A program made the translations under genes and the position numbers. The notes under the pieces are model-generated. The model was given only the letters and a program-made list of their open reading frames with translations. It did not search any database and had not been told where the DNA came from. This document shows, in pieces, positions 38,210 to 47,260 of a stretch of 64,000 bases of DNA; positions within the stretch are counted from its first letter, which is position 1; each line of letters begins with the position of its first letter. The stretch is from Pedobacter sp. Bi126 (GTDB lineage Bacteria > Bacteroidota > Bacteroidia > Sphingobacteriales > Sphingobacteriaceae). The stretch is from assembly GCF_918698245.1 (NCBI RefSeq), contig NZ_CAKKMS010000002.1:62001-126000 (forward strand), written 5' to 3'.

Positions 38210-39271
38210 ATGAACCAAACATTCGAACTCGATAGTAATCCACACACCAGGTTAAATATATTAACTGGCGAATGGGTTTTAGTTTCTCCGCACCGTACTA
38301 AAAGGCCTTGGCAGGGTAAAGTTGAAGATGTAACGCCAGATAACCGTCCGGAATATGACCCTAAATGTTATTTATGTCCTGGTAATGGCAGGGCAGATGG
38401 CGATAGCAATCCCGAATATACCGAAAGCTTTGTTTTTAACAATGATTTTGCTGCGTTGCTTGAAGATACGCCTACTGGTAATATGAATGAAGATGATTTA
38501 TTGGTAGCCAATAATCAGAGAGGGCTTTGCCGGGTGATCAGTTTTAGTCCGAAGCACAACCTCACACTTCCCGAAATGAGTGTCGAAGCCATAACTGCTG
38601 TGGTAAATGTTTGGCAAAATGAATTTAATAGCCTTGCTGAAAATGATTGGATCAAATACATTCAGATTTTCGAAAACAAAGGCGAAATAATGGGCTGTAG
38701 TAATCCACACCCACATGGTCAGATCTGGTCGCAGAGCGATATTCCATTAGAAATTGCCAAAGAAACCGAACGTCAGAAAACGTTCTATGCTATTCACAGA
38801 AGAAGTTTGCTTGGCGATTACTTAAAATTGGAGCAAAAGAAAAAAGAGCGTATAGTATTCGAAAACGATCATTTTGCGGTACTTGTACCTTTTTGGGCAG
38901 TTTGGCCTTACGAAACCATGATTATCAGTAAACGCCATGTAAATAGCATTAAATTGTTTACAGAAGCTGAGAAAAAATCGTTAGCTGAAGCCATTAAGGT
39001 ATTAACAACCAAATATGATAACCTGTTCGAAACCTCTTTCCCGTATTCAGCCGGCATGCATCAGGCACCGGTAAACAACGGCTATTATCCTGAATGGCAC
39101 TGGCATATGCATTTTTACCCACCGTTGTTGCGCTCGGCATCAGTTAAAAAATTTATGGTCGGTTACGAAATGTTGGCTAACCCTCAACGCGATATTACCC
39201 CTGAATTTGCCGCTAGCCGTTTAAAAGAGATGTCTGCATTCCACTATAAAATCAACAAAACTGAAGACTAA
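38210..39271 (+). CDS. galT: Galactose-1-phosphate uridylyltransferase
   Basis: The 353-residue protein transfers UMP from UDP-glucose to galactose 1-phosphate in the Leloir pathway. It contains the active-site HPH motif (SNPHPHGQIW; H169 is the expected uridylylated histidine), zinc-ligand CYLCPG (C53, C56), EWVLVSPHRTKRPW and the C-terminal EWHWHMHFYPP. Length is normal. It is the first gene of a galT-galK-symporter operon and is separated from galK by 10 bases. The upstream palindrome suggests repression or activation by the Nudix regulator. This would process galactose released by the GH35 and GH43 enzymes. Confidence 0.98.
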   Translation: MNQTFELDSNPHTRLNILTGEWVLVSPHRTKRPWQGKVEDVTPDNRPEYDPKCYLCPGNGRADGDSNPEYTESFVFNNDFAALLEDTPTGNMNEDDLLVANNQRGLCRVISFSPKHNLTLPEMSVEAITAVVNVWQNEFNSLAENDWIKYIQIFENKGEIMGCSNPHPHGQIWSQSDIPLEIAKETERQKTFYAIHRRSLLGDYLKLEQKKKERIVFENDHFAVLVPFWAVWPYETMIISKRHVNSIKLFTEAEKKSLAEAIKVLTTKYDNLFETSFPYSAGMHQAPVNNGYYPEWHWHMHFYPPLLRSASVKKFMVGYEMLANPQRDITPEFAASRLKEMSAFHYKINKTED

Positions 39272-39281
39272 ATATTAAATA

Positions 39282-40433
39282 ATGAATGCACAGGATTTAA
39301 AAAATACATTTAAAAAACTTTTCAACGCTGAGCCTATTTTAGTGCGTTCGCCTGGAAGAATCAATATTATTGGCGAGCATACAGATTATAACGGCGGTTT
39401 TGTAATGCCTGCTGCTATAGATAAAGCCATTTATGTAGCCATATCAAAAAGAGAAGATGATGAAATACATTTATTTTCAGAGAGTTATCAGCAATTCGAT
39501 ATTTCATCGATCAAAAGCCTGAAAAAATCAGAGAACAGTTGGGCCAATTACATTTTGGGCGTTGCCGATCAGTTAAAAGAAAGAGGCCATCGGTTGGGTG
39601 GCTTTAATTTTTATATAGATGGCAACGTGCCTTTGGGTGCTGGTTTATCGTCGTCTGCTGCTGTAGAATGTGCTACCGGCTTTGCGCTCGATCAACTTTT
39701 TTCACTTTCCGTTCCGAAAATGGATATCGCATTGATTGCACAAAAGGCAGAACAGACTTTTGCTGGTGTTAACTGTGGAATTATGGATCAGTTTGCCTCT
39801 GTATTTGGCAAGAAAGACCAAGCCATTATGCTCGATTGCAGATCGATGAAGCACATTTATATCCCATTAAAATTAGATGGATATAAACTTTTGCTTTTAA
39901 ATACGAATGTAAAACACGCACTTGCCGATTCTGCCTACAACAAAAGAAGATCACAGTGTGAACAAGGCGTTGCCTGGGTAAAGGAGCATTATCCAAATGT
40001 AAGTACGCTTCGTGATGTAGATTTAACCATGTTAGAAACCCATGTTAAGCCAAAAGATCTGGAAGTTTACACCAAATGTAGTTTTGTAGTGAAAGAAATC
40101 GGTCGCTTATTAACCGCTGCGGAACAACTGGAAAATGGTAACCTGCAAGGTTTGGGTAAACTGATGTTCGAAACGCATGAAGGTTTAAGCAAAGATTACG
40201 AAGTGAGCTGTAAAGAATTAGATTTCCTGGTTGATGCGGTTAAACCTCTTGATTATGTGTTAGGTGCCAGGATGATGGGCGGTGGTTTTGGTGGTTGTAC
40301 CATCAATATTGTTAAGGAAGAAAAAATTGCTGATTTAATTGAAGCGTTATCTTCAAAATACTTACTACAGTTCGGACTCAAACTTGGTTCCTACACTGTT
40401 CAAACTGATAACGGAACCAGCTTATACAGCTAA
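39282..40433 (+). CDS. galK: Galactokinase
   Basis: The 383-residue GHMP-kinase protein phosphorylates galactose at C1. It has the galactokinase signature RSPGRINIIGEHTDYNGGFVMP split over residues 22-42, the ATP-binding PLGAGLSSSAAVECA (about 113-127), and the C-terminal GGGFGGCTIN. It lies 10 bases after galT and 38 bases before the symporter. No aldose 1-epimerase or UDP-galactose 4-epimerase gene is present in the window, so the rest of the pathway must lie elsewhere. Confidence 0.98.
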   Translation: MNAQDLKNTFKKLFNAEPILVRSPGRINIIGEHTDYNGGFVMPAAIDKAIYVAISKREDDEIHLFSESYQQFDISSIKSLKKSENSWANYILGVADQLKERGHRLGGFNFYIDGNVPLGAGLSSSAAVECATGFALDQLFSLSVPKMDIALIAQKAEQTFAGVNCGIMDQFASVFGKKDQAIMLDCRSMKHIYIPLKLDGYKLLLLNTNVKHALADSAYNKRRSQCEQGVAWVKEHYPNVSTLRDVDLTMLETHVKPKDLEVYTKCSFVVKEIGRLLTAAEQLENGNLQGLGKLMFETHEGLSKDYEVSCKELDFLVDAVKPLDYVLGARMMGGGFGGCTINIVKEEKIADLIEALSSKYLLQFGLKLGSYTVQTDNGTSLYS

Positions 40434-40471
40434 ATTTAAATAACCCAAGGTATACTAACCAAAATAAATCA

Positions 40472-42148
40472 ATGAAAAATAACTTATTAGACACGAAGGA
40501 TTACATTGTATTTGCAATTTACTTCGTTATTGTGGCCGCTTATGGGCTCTACATTTACAACAAGAAAAAGTCAGAATCTACAGGTTCTAAAGATTATTTT
40601 CTTGCTGAAGGCTCTTTAACCTGGTGGGCAATCGGCGCATCGTTAATTGCATCTAATATTTCTGCAGAGCAGTTTATCGGTATGAGCGGATCAGGCTTTA
40701 AAATGGGATTGGCCATTGCAACCTACGAGTGGATGGGCGCATTAACCTTAGTGGTTGTTGCGGTATTCTTTATTCCAGTTTACTTGAAAAATAAAATTGC
40801 TACAATGCCGCAATTCCTACATCAGCGTTATAACGGAACGGTAGCCATGATAATGGCTGTTTTCTGGTTATTACTTTATGTTGTAGTTAACTTAACCTCG
40901 ATCCTTTACTTAGGCGCTTTAGCAGTAAGCAGTATTTCTGGTTTCGATTTAAGTTTCTGTATGTACGCCATTGCAGGTTTTGCCATTATTATTACGCTGG
41001 GTGGAATGAAAGTAATAGGATATACCGACGTTATCCAGGTGTTTTTCTTAATTCTCGGTGGTTTGGCCACTACCTATTTGGCTTTAAACTTAGTTTCTAC
41101 GCACTATGGAACGACAGGTGTTTTTGAAGGCTATAGTTTAATGACTTCAAAGGCTTCTGAACATTTTCACATGATTTTAAAGCCAGATAACGAAAATTAT
41201 ATCGATTTACCTGGCTTAAGTGTGCTTGTAGGCGGCATGTGGATTGTGAACTTAAATTATTGGGGCTGTAACCAATACATTACTCAACGTGCTTTGGGGG
41301 CTAACCTGGAGACTGCCCGCGGAGGTATTCTTTTTGCTGCATTCTTAAAATTATTAATGCCCATTATTGTTGTGTTACCAGGTATTGCAGCTTATGTTTT
41401 ATATAAAGATGGCGCCTTCCAAGCTGAAATGCTACAAGATGGATCTGTAAATCCAGACCGTGCATATCCGGTATTGTTGAATTTACTGCCTGCCGGATTA
41501 AAAGGACTTTCTTTTGCTGCATTAACTGCTGCAGTGGTAGCGTCTTTAGCTGGTAAAGCAAATAGCATTGCAACTATTTTTACGCTGGATATTTACAAGA
41601 AAGTATTAAAGACCGATGCCACTGAGAAAAATTTGGTAACCACGGGTAAGATTTCGATCATTGTAGCGATGATTCTCGGTGTTTTAATTGCACCACATTT
41701 AGGAATCGATAAAAAAGGTGGTTTCCAATATATCCAGGAGTATACAGGTTTTGTTTCTCCAGGTATTTTTGCCATGTTTATTTTAGGTTTCTTTTGGAAA
41801 AGAACAACTTCAAGTGCAGCACTATTCGCAACCATTGGTGGTTTCGGTTTGTCAATTTTACTTAAATTCTTACCTACACTTACCGATCTTTCATGGTTAT
41901 CAGGAATGGGCTTCTCTGTAAAAAATGCAGCTGGAGTTTATGAAATTCCGTTCTTGGATCGTATGGGCTTTGTATTTGTATTCTGTATCCTTGGTATGGT
42001 GATCATCAGTTTAGCAAGCAACAAAGCTAAGGCAGAAGCTAAAGGACTGGCTATCGATGCTAAAATGTTCAAAACCTCTACCAGTTTTGCCGTAGGAGCT
42101 TTAATCATCATCGGATTATTGGTTGCACTTTATAGTGTATACTGGTAA
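40472..42148 (+). CDS. Sodium/sugar symporter (SSS/SGLT family)
   Basis: The 558-residue membrane protein has about 14 hydrophobic segments. SSS-family motifs: GSKDYFLAEGSLTWWAIGASLIASNISAEQFIGMSGSG, GGMKVIGYTDVIQVFFLILGG, and LTAAVVASLAGKANSIATIFTLDIYKK. It resembles bacterial vSGLT-type sodium/galactose transporters, and its place after galT and galK makes galactose the most likely substrate. It would act in the inner membrane, after SusCD import and periplasmic hydrolysis. A strong terminator follows at 42168-42203. Family certain, substrate inferred. Confidence 0.93.
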   Translation: MKNNLLDTKDYIVFAIYFVIVAAYGLYIYNKKKSESTGSKDYFLAEGSLTWWAIGASLIASNISAEQFIGMSGSGFKMGLAIATYEWMGALTLVVVAVFFIPVYLKNKIATMPQFLHQRYNGTVAMIMAVFWLLLYVVVNLTSILYLGALAVSSISGFDLSFCMYAIAGFAIIITLGGMKVIGYTDVIQVFFLILGGLATTYLALNLVSTHYGTTGVFEGYSLMTSKASEHFHMILKPDNENYIDLPGLSVLVGGMWIVNLNYWGCNQYITQRALGANLETARGGILFAAFLKLLMPIIVVLPGIAAYVLYKDGAFQAEMLQDGSVNPDRAYPVLLNLLPAGLKGLSFAALTAAVVASLAGKANSIATIFTLDIYKKVLKTDATEKNLVTTGKISIIVAMILGVLIAPHLGIDKKGGFQYIQEYTGFVSPGIFAMFILGFFWKRTTSSAALFATIGGFGLSILLKFLPTLTDLSWLSGMGFSVKNAAGVYEIPFLDRMGFVFVFCILGMVIISLASNKAKAEAKGLAIDAKMFKTSTSFAVGALIIIGLLVALYSVYW

Positions 42149-42167
42149 CGATATTGTATAAAATAGG

Positions 42168-42203
42168 AAAGGGATAAAGTCATTAGATTTTATCCCTTTT
42201 TTT
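42168..42203 (+). terminator. Rho-independent terminator of the gal operon
   Basis: AAAGGGATAAA (42168-42178) and TTTATCCCTTT (42189-42199) form a perfect 11-bp stem with a 10-base loop and a T run to 42203, about 20 bases after the symporter stop. Confidence 0.93.
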
Positions 42204-42221
42204 GTTTAAAATATCCGATCA

Positions 42222-42319
42222 CATTTAAATCTTAATATTCTAATTCCTTAATGATAAAACTTACTATCCTAAAAGATCCTGAAACAAGTTCAGGAGGACG
42301 CTCGCATTTAAATCTTAAT
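42222..42319. repeat. REP-like palindrome flanked by a short direct repeat
   Basis: TCCTGAA-ACAAG-TTCAGGA (42277-42295) is an inverted repeat that also occurs, with changes, at 35761. It lies between two copies of CATTTAAATCTTAAT (42222-42236 and 42305-42319), each followed within about 20 bases by CTTAATG. It sits between the converging symporter and antiporter genes. Confidence 0.55.
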
Positions 42320-42337
42320 GTCCTTCATTTCTTAATG

Positions 42338-43621
42338 TTAACGGTCACCTGAAGTGATTAGCGTCTGGCCTTTATCCTCTTCAGTCGCCAGTTTCTTCAC
42401 CAACCATGGCAAGGTGAGCCCTTGACCGATTAAAGTAAACAATACCACTACCACAGATATAAAGATTATAGCATTACGTTGCGGAAATGCGCTTCCATCC
42501 GATAAAGTAGCTGGTAATCCAATGGCAATGGCCAACGAAACAATACCCCTCATGCCTGACCAGCTGATGATCAAACTGTTCTTGAAATCAAGCAATGCAC
42601 CCTCAGTAATGCGGTGTTTTCCTTTCTGAAAGGCTTTTTGAAGATTGAATTTTTGAAGGAAAACACGGGCCATTCTTAACAACAGCGCAACAATGGTAAT
42701 CACCAGCGAATAACCAATGTAGGGTAAAATATCGGCACTGTTAATGTTTTTGTACACATAAGGAAATTGTAGCCCAATTAAAATGAAAATCAGCCCATTC
42801 AATAAAAAAATAATAATATCCCAAATGTTTTTTGATTGGTTTTTAAGTTGTTCCGGAAATACTTTGTTGCTAAACCTCGAAATGCCCAATCCTAAAATAA
42901 CAACTGCAATAACACCAGAAACATGTACTTGTTCTGCAATTAAATAGGTAACAAAAGGCATCAACAGCATAAAGCTGATGGTAGCCAAACGGTTACTATG
43001 GATTCTTTTAATAATGAAGGCGAGAATTTTCGACATCACCATTCCGATTAAGAATCCACCAGCCATTAAAAGGGCAAACTCAAGCGATGCTTTCCAAAAT
43101 ACAAAGGCTGTTCCTGTTACCGCGGCAACTGCAAAACGATAAGCTACCAGTGCAGAAGCGTCGTTAACTAAGCTTTCGCCCTCCAATATGGTATTTGTTT
43201 TGTGAGACAAACCTAATCCTTTGGTAATACTCATGGCAGCAACTGCATCAGTAGCAGAAAGAATTGCACCTAATACAAAAGATACCGGCCAGCTCATCCC
43301 CGGAATCATATAGTGGGCAACTACAGCAATGCCGATGGCGGTGATAAAAACCAGCGTAATGGCCAATGTAAATATGGTATTGATATTGGTTTTAAATTCC
43401 TTGAATGAAATATTAAAAGCGGCATCGTAAAGCAATGGTGGTAGGAATATCAAAAATATAATTTCAGGATTAATATCAATTGGTGGCAAAGATGGAACAA
43501 AACCCACTGCTATTCCAGCTATAATCAATAAAATAGGATAGGGGATCTTAATTCGATCGGCTACAGCAGAAAGGCCAATCATCACAGCTAAAATAAATAT
43601 TACAATGGCATAATTTTCCAT
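42338..43621 (-). CDS. CPA1-type sodium/proton antiporter
   Basis: The 427-residue membrane protein has about 12 hydrophobic segments. CPA1 motifs: FLPPLLYDAAFN, GAILSATDAVAA, ILEGESLVNDASALVAYR (the ND pair of the ion site) and SWSGMRGIVSLAIAIGLP. Known members exchange cytoplasmic sodium (or potassium) for external protons across the inner membrane and help pH and salt balance. It is a single gene converging on the gal operon. Cation preference cannot be read from sequence. Confidence 0.94.
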   Translation of the reverse strand: MENYAIVIFILAVMIGLSAVADRIKIPYPILLIIAGIAVGFVPSLPPIDINPEIIFLIFLPPLLYDAAFNISFKEFKTNINTIFTLAITLVFITAIGIAVVAHYMIPGMSWPVSFVLGAILSATDAVAAMSITKGLGLSHKTNTILEGESLVNDASALVAYRFAVAAVTGTAFVFWKASLEFALLMAGGFLIGMVMSKILAFIIKRIHSNRLATISFMLLMPFVTYLIAEQVHVSGVIAVVILGLGISRFSNKVFPEQLKNQSKNIWDIIIFLLNGLIFILIGLQFPYVYKNINSADILPYIGYSLVITIVALLLRMARVFLQKFNLQKAFQKGKHRITEGALLDFKNSLIISWSGMRGIVSLAIAIGLPATLSDGSAFPQRNAIIFISVVVVLFTLIGQGLTLPWLVKKLATEEDKGQTLITSGDR

Positions 43622-43905
43622 ATCTGCAAAACGCGTTTAATAGAAGTCGAAACACTTACTTGCAAAATATGTGTTTAGAACTGGATTAAAAAGTTTCTGG
43701 CCGAAATAAATTAATCGATAAAACGAGGGAATGTCTAGAATTCTACTGTGATAAATGCAGTTCATTAGAAGCAGAAAACTTTAATGTGTTTCAATTCTTA
43801 ATGATAAAAAAAAGAAAGCATGGATGCATTGCTAAAACGAGATAATACCGTTTTATAACACGGAAAAATTACAGGGGAAGAATGAAAATATAGATTAAGA
43901 GTGAT

Positions 43906-44220
43906 TTAGCGCTGTAACCTAGGCCTTTTACTTTTAAAAGGTTGGTTGGTTTTTGGCTTTGCCGCTTGAACACCACTTTCCTCTTCCGATATTTTAACTG
44001 TAATTACATTGCCTTTAAAAGTTTCTCCATTTAAGGTAGATACAATATTTTTAGCATCCGGTAAACTGTATATTTCTAAAAAAGCATAGCCTTTACACTT
44101 GCCAGTAGCTCTATCGCGGACAATTTTAATCGTTTCTACCCTACCATGAAGGCTAACCAATATTGCCAAATCCATCTCTTGGATATTGTCAGGAAGGCCA
44201 CCTATAAAAATCTTAACCAT
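43906..44220 (-). CDS. Small RRM RNA-binding protein
   Basis: The start is placed at the ATG ending at 44220 (MVKIFIGGLP), giving 104 residues. An in-frame start eight codons upstream is possible but adds nothing to the fold. One RNA-recognition motif is complete: RNP2 KIFIGGLP near the start and RNP1 CKGYAFLEI at about 48-56. The tail is basic (KTNQPFKSKRPRLQR). Such proteins are common in Bacteroidota, which lack many classical RNA chaperones, and are thought to act post-transcriptionally. It is a single gene; about 280 bases upstream of the antiporter start hold nothing recognisable. Confidence 0.92.
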   Translation of the reverse strand: MVKIFIGGLPDNIQEMDLAILVSLHGRVETIKIVRDRATGKCKGYAFLEIYSLPDAKNIVSTLNGETFKGNVITVKISEEESGVQAAKPKTNQPFKSKRPRLQR

Positions 44221-44439
44221 TAATTCAGTAATTTGAGAGAACATCCGATTAAATCAAGCTTAAATCCAGAATTGTTCTTTTAGACCTGCAAAATAAGCAA
44301 AATGATATTCTTACCCAAACTAATTAAATGAATTTTGCCTCATTTTTATCATAAATTTGCGAAGAGCAGACATATATATTGATGTTGACAGACATAAAAT
44401 GTACATTCGCTTTCTAATCATCAAAAAATAGGTTAAAAT

Positions 44440-46425
44440 ATGAGCATCTCTAAGTTAAAATCTATACTCATTATCGCATTATTCCTCTTCAGTTCGTTAC
44501 TGGCACAGTCAAAAATTTTATTGCCATCAGTATTTAGCGACAATATGGTTTTGCAGCAAAAAACAAATGCGGCCATTTGGGGTAAAGCCACAGCTGGTAA
44601 AGCGGTTAAGATAACGGTTTCGTGGAATAAAATTAATTATGGGGCTATTGCCGATGCCAGTGGCAATTGGAAAATTAAAGTGGCAACGCCAGGTTACGGC
44701 GGTCCATATTCCATCACCATTTCCGATGGAGAACTATTGGTGCTAAACAATGTATTAATAGGGGATGTTTGGATTTGCTCAGGCCAATCGAATATGGAAA
44801 TGCCTTTAGCAGGGTGGGGGAAAATCCTTAACTACGAAAAAGAAATTGCTGATGCTAAATTTCCAAATATCCGTTTATTGCAGGCAGAACATGTTACCAG
44901 TAGTTTTCCACTTAACGACGCCAAAGTGACTAATGGTGGTTGGCAGGAATGCAACCCCAAATATATTGCTGAGTTTTCTTCTACAGCCTATTTCTTCGCC
45001 CGCGAAGTGTATGAAAAAACTAAAATCCCTATTGGCCTAATCCATACCTCATGGGGAGGAACAATTGCCGAAGCCTGGACAAGTGCCGAATCGCTTAAAA
45101 AAATGACCGATTTTTCTGCCGCAGTTGATAAGATTCAAAAATTAGCCAATAATCCTTCAACAGTTTCTTACGAAGAAAAAATGCAGAATTGGGTTAAAAT
45201 GACAACCGAAAAAGATTCTGGTTACCAGGCCGGTGAAATAAAATGGGCTTTGGCAGAAACCACAAACTGGAAAAGCATGACTTTGCCGACCTTGTGGGAA
45301 GATGCAGCACTTAAAAATTTTGATGGCATTGTATGGTTTACAAAAAAGATCAACATTCCCGAAAACTGGAAAACAAATGGTACCAAGCTTAATTTGGGTA
45401 CAATTGATGATAACGATATCACCTTCGTAAATGGAGTAAAAGTAGGTGAAACGATAGGGTATAATGTTGGTAGAACATACACAATACCTACAAACCTGCT
45501 TAAAACAGGCGAGAATACCATTACCGTTAGGGTTTTTGATAGTGGAGGCGGCGGCGGTATATATGGTGATGCCAAAGATTTGAGCTTAACAAACAACACG
45601 ACAGAGAAAATTTCTTTAGCTGGCGACTGGAAGTATAAAGTGGGTGTAGATTTTAAAAATGTTGAAGCTAAACCTTACGAAGAAAATGGCCCTAACAGAC
45701 CAACCGTTTTGTACAATGCGATGATTCATCCTTACCTGCAATTTTCAATTAAAGGTGCCATTTGGTATCAGGGAGAAAGTAATGCCGATAGAGCTTACCA
45801 ATACCGCGAATTATTTCCAACGATGATAAAAGATTGGCGACAGAAATGGGGGCAGGGAGATTTTCCATTCTATTTCGTTCAACTGGCCAATTTTATGCAG
45901 ATTGATCATTCTCCTGTAGAATCTGCCTGGGCAGAGCTTAGAGAGGCCCAACAAAAAACACTTACACTACCGAATACAGGCATGGCTACCATTATTGATA
46001 TCGGTGATGCAAAAGATATTCACCCTAAAAACAAACAAGAGGTGGGTAGAAGGTTAGCCTTAATTGCCCTGGCTAAAACATATGGGCAGAAAATAAACTA
46101 TTCTGGTCCCATTTATCAATCAAATAAAGTAGAAGGAAAACAGATCCGTTTAACTTTTGGTAATACAGAAAATGGATTAAAAGCCGTTGATGGTGCAGCA
46201 CTAACCGGTTTTGCCATCGCTGGAGCAGATAAGAAATTTTATTGGGCCAAAGCAAGCATCCAGGGAAATCAGATCATCGTAAGTAGCGATCAGGTGGCAA
46301 ATCCTGTTGCAGTTCGTTATGCATGGGGAAATAATCCTGTGTGTAACCTGGTTAGTAATGATGGCTTGCCGGCATCACCATTCAGAACAGATACCTGGCA
46401 AGGCCTTACCTTTGCAAAGAAATAA
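44440..46425 (+). CDS. Sialate O-acetylesterase-like carbohydrate esterase
   Basis: The 661-residue protein has a signal peptide ending LLAQ (residue 23). The SGNH-hydrolase motifs are split: WICSGQSNMEMPLAGWG (S117 as nucleophile), GAIWYQGESNADRAYQYRELFP, and DIHPKNKQEVGRRLA (Asp-His pair). A jelly-roll insert of about 120 residues (about 265-385: KLNLGTIDDNDITFVNGVKVGET, LKTGENTITVRVFD) interrupts the esterase fold, as in other members of this group. Known enzymes remove O-acetyl groups from sialic acid or plant polysaccharides. Here acetylated pectin or xylan is more likely than sialate. It is monocistronic, with a TAAATTTG element at 44352-44359. Confidence 0.88.
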   Translation: MSISKLKSILIIALFLFSSLLAQSKILLPSVFSDNMVLQQKTNAAIWGKATAGKAVKITVSWNKINYGAIADASGNWKIKVATPGYGGPYSITISDGELLVLNNVLIGDVWICSGQSNMEMPLAGWGKILNYEKEIADAKFPNIRLLQAEHVTSSFPLNDAKVTNGGWQECNPKYIAEFSSTAYFFAREVYEKTKIPIGLIHTSWGGTIAEAWTSAESLKKMTDFSAAVDKIQKLANNPSTVSYEEKMQNWVKMTTEKDSGYQAGEIKWALAETTNWKSMTLPTLWEDAALKNFDGIVWFTKKINIPENWKTNGTKLNLGTIDDNDITFVNGVKVGETIGYNVGRTYTIPTNLLKTGENTITVRVFDSGGGGGIYGDAKDLSLTNNTTEKISLAGDWKYKVGVDFKNVEAKPYEENGPNRPTVLYNAMIHPYLQFSIKGAIWYQGESNADRAYQYRELFPTMIKDWRQKWGQGDFPFYFVQLANFMQIDHSPVESAWAELREAQQKTLTLPNTGMATIIDIGDAKDIHPKNKQEVGRRLALIALAKTYGQKINYSGPIYQSNKVEGKQIRLTFGNTENGLKAVDGAALTGFAIAGADKKFYWAKASIQGNQIIVSSDQVANPVAVRYAWGNNPVCNLVSNDGLPASPFRTDTWQGLTFAKK

Positions 46426-46537
46426 TGGATGAAAATTTGTGCAATGTGTGTGGTTAAATCCGTGTAATGCAGGCAATATTTAAAGTTAGGCTATTCTTTG
46501 TGGCTTACTTTATATTTTTACCAGCTAACCGGAAATT

Positions 46538-46930
46538 ATGCCAAATATTTTATCAGACCAGGAAACCATTCTCCTGATTGCCGACCTAGAAGAAAAATTA
46601 TTAGATGGATTTAAAAGGAGAGACCTGAACATACTCGATTTATTGTTTGCTGATGGAATGCTTTTTCATGATCAGTATGGGAATGTGTTGGATAAAGAGA
46701 TGGATCTGGATGTCTACCGGAGTGGCATGACCAAAATTACCAAAATCAATGTATCCAAGCGGGAAATACGTGTTTTTGAATCTATTGTTATTGTTTCTGC
46801 AAGTCTTTTTATTAAGGGAAGTTATTCAAATATTTTACTTAACGGCAAATATCAATGGTTAAGGGTTTGGGGTAAAGTGAGAGAAGATTGGAAAGTAATT
46901 TCTGCCAGTTGTACAAGCATTTCAGTATAA
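46538..46930 (+). CDS. NTF2-like (DUF4440/SnoaL-type) protein
   Basis: The 130-residue cytoplasmic protein has the helical start and curved sheet of the NTF2-like fold: ADLEEKLLDGFKRRDLNILDLLFADGMLFHDQYGNVLDKE, then SKREIRVFESIVIVSASLFIKGSY and YQWLRVWGKVREDWKVISASCTSI. DUF4440 members bind small molecules or act as accessory folds; no catalytic residue can be named. It stands alone between the esterase and the GH127-type gene. The function is unknown. Confidence 0.72.
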   Translation: MPNILSDQETILLIADLEEKLLDGFKRRDLNILDLLFADGMLFHDQYGNVLDKEMDLDVYRSGMTKITKINVSKREIRVFESIVIVSASLFIKGSYSNILLNGKYQWLRVWGKVREDWKVISASCTSISV

Positions 46931-47260
46931 AATATTTGCTTAAAAATAAGAACGGGGAATAACCAATGGCTATCCCCCGATTCTAAATTAACGCTCTCTA
47001 GATCTAATATAGAACTAATCTCAGTTTCAACCAAAAGCTTGATGACAGAACAAGACTAATGTTTACCCTGGCGAGTTAAAAATAGGTATATATCACAATC
47101 TGGTGTAAACCTCTGGCCTTGCAAACTGTATAATTTTTTACCTTTCAATTTATTATTTTCAGCGTTTAGGTTTGCTTTAACCAACTTAACATTGCTTTTT
47201 GAATTGTTTGAATATAAGATTACTAAATCGTTTTAATATTCGCTGATATTTATTAGTTTT
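46931..47260. other. Gene-free stretch
   Basis: These 330 bases before the GH127-type gene are AT-rich. I see no gene, strong hairpin or conserved SusC-type box here. Confidence 0.5.

Noticed and set aside
42222..42319. CRISPR-like direct repeats
   Set aside because: Only two copies of a 15-base AT-rich repeat around a palindrome; no regular spacers and no cas genes.
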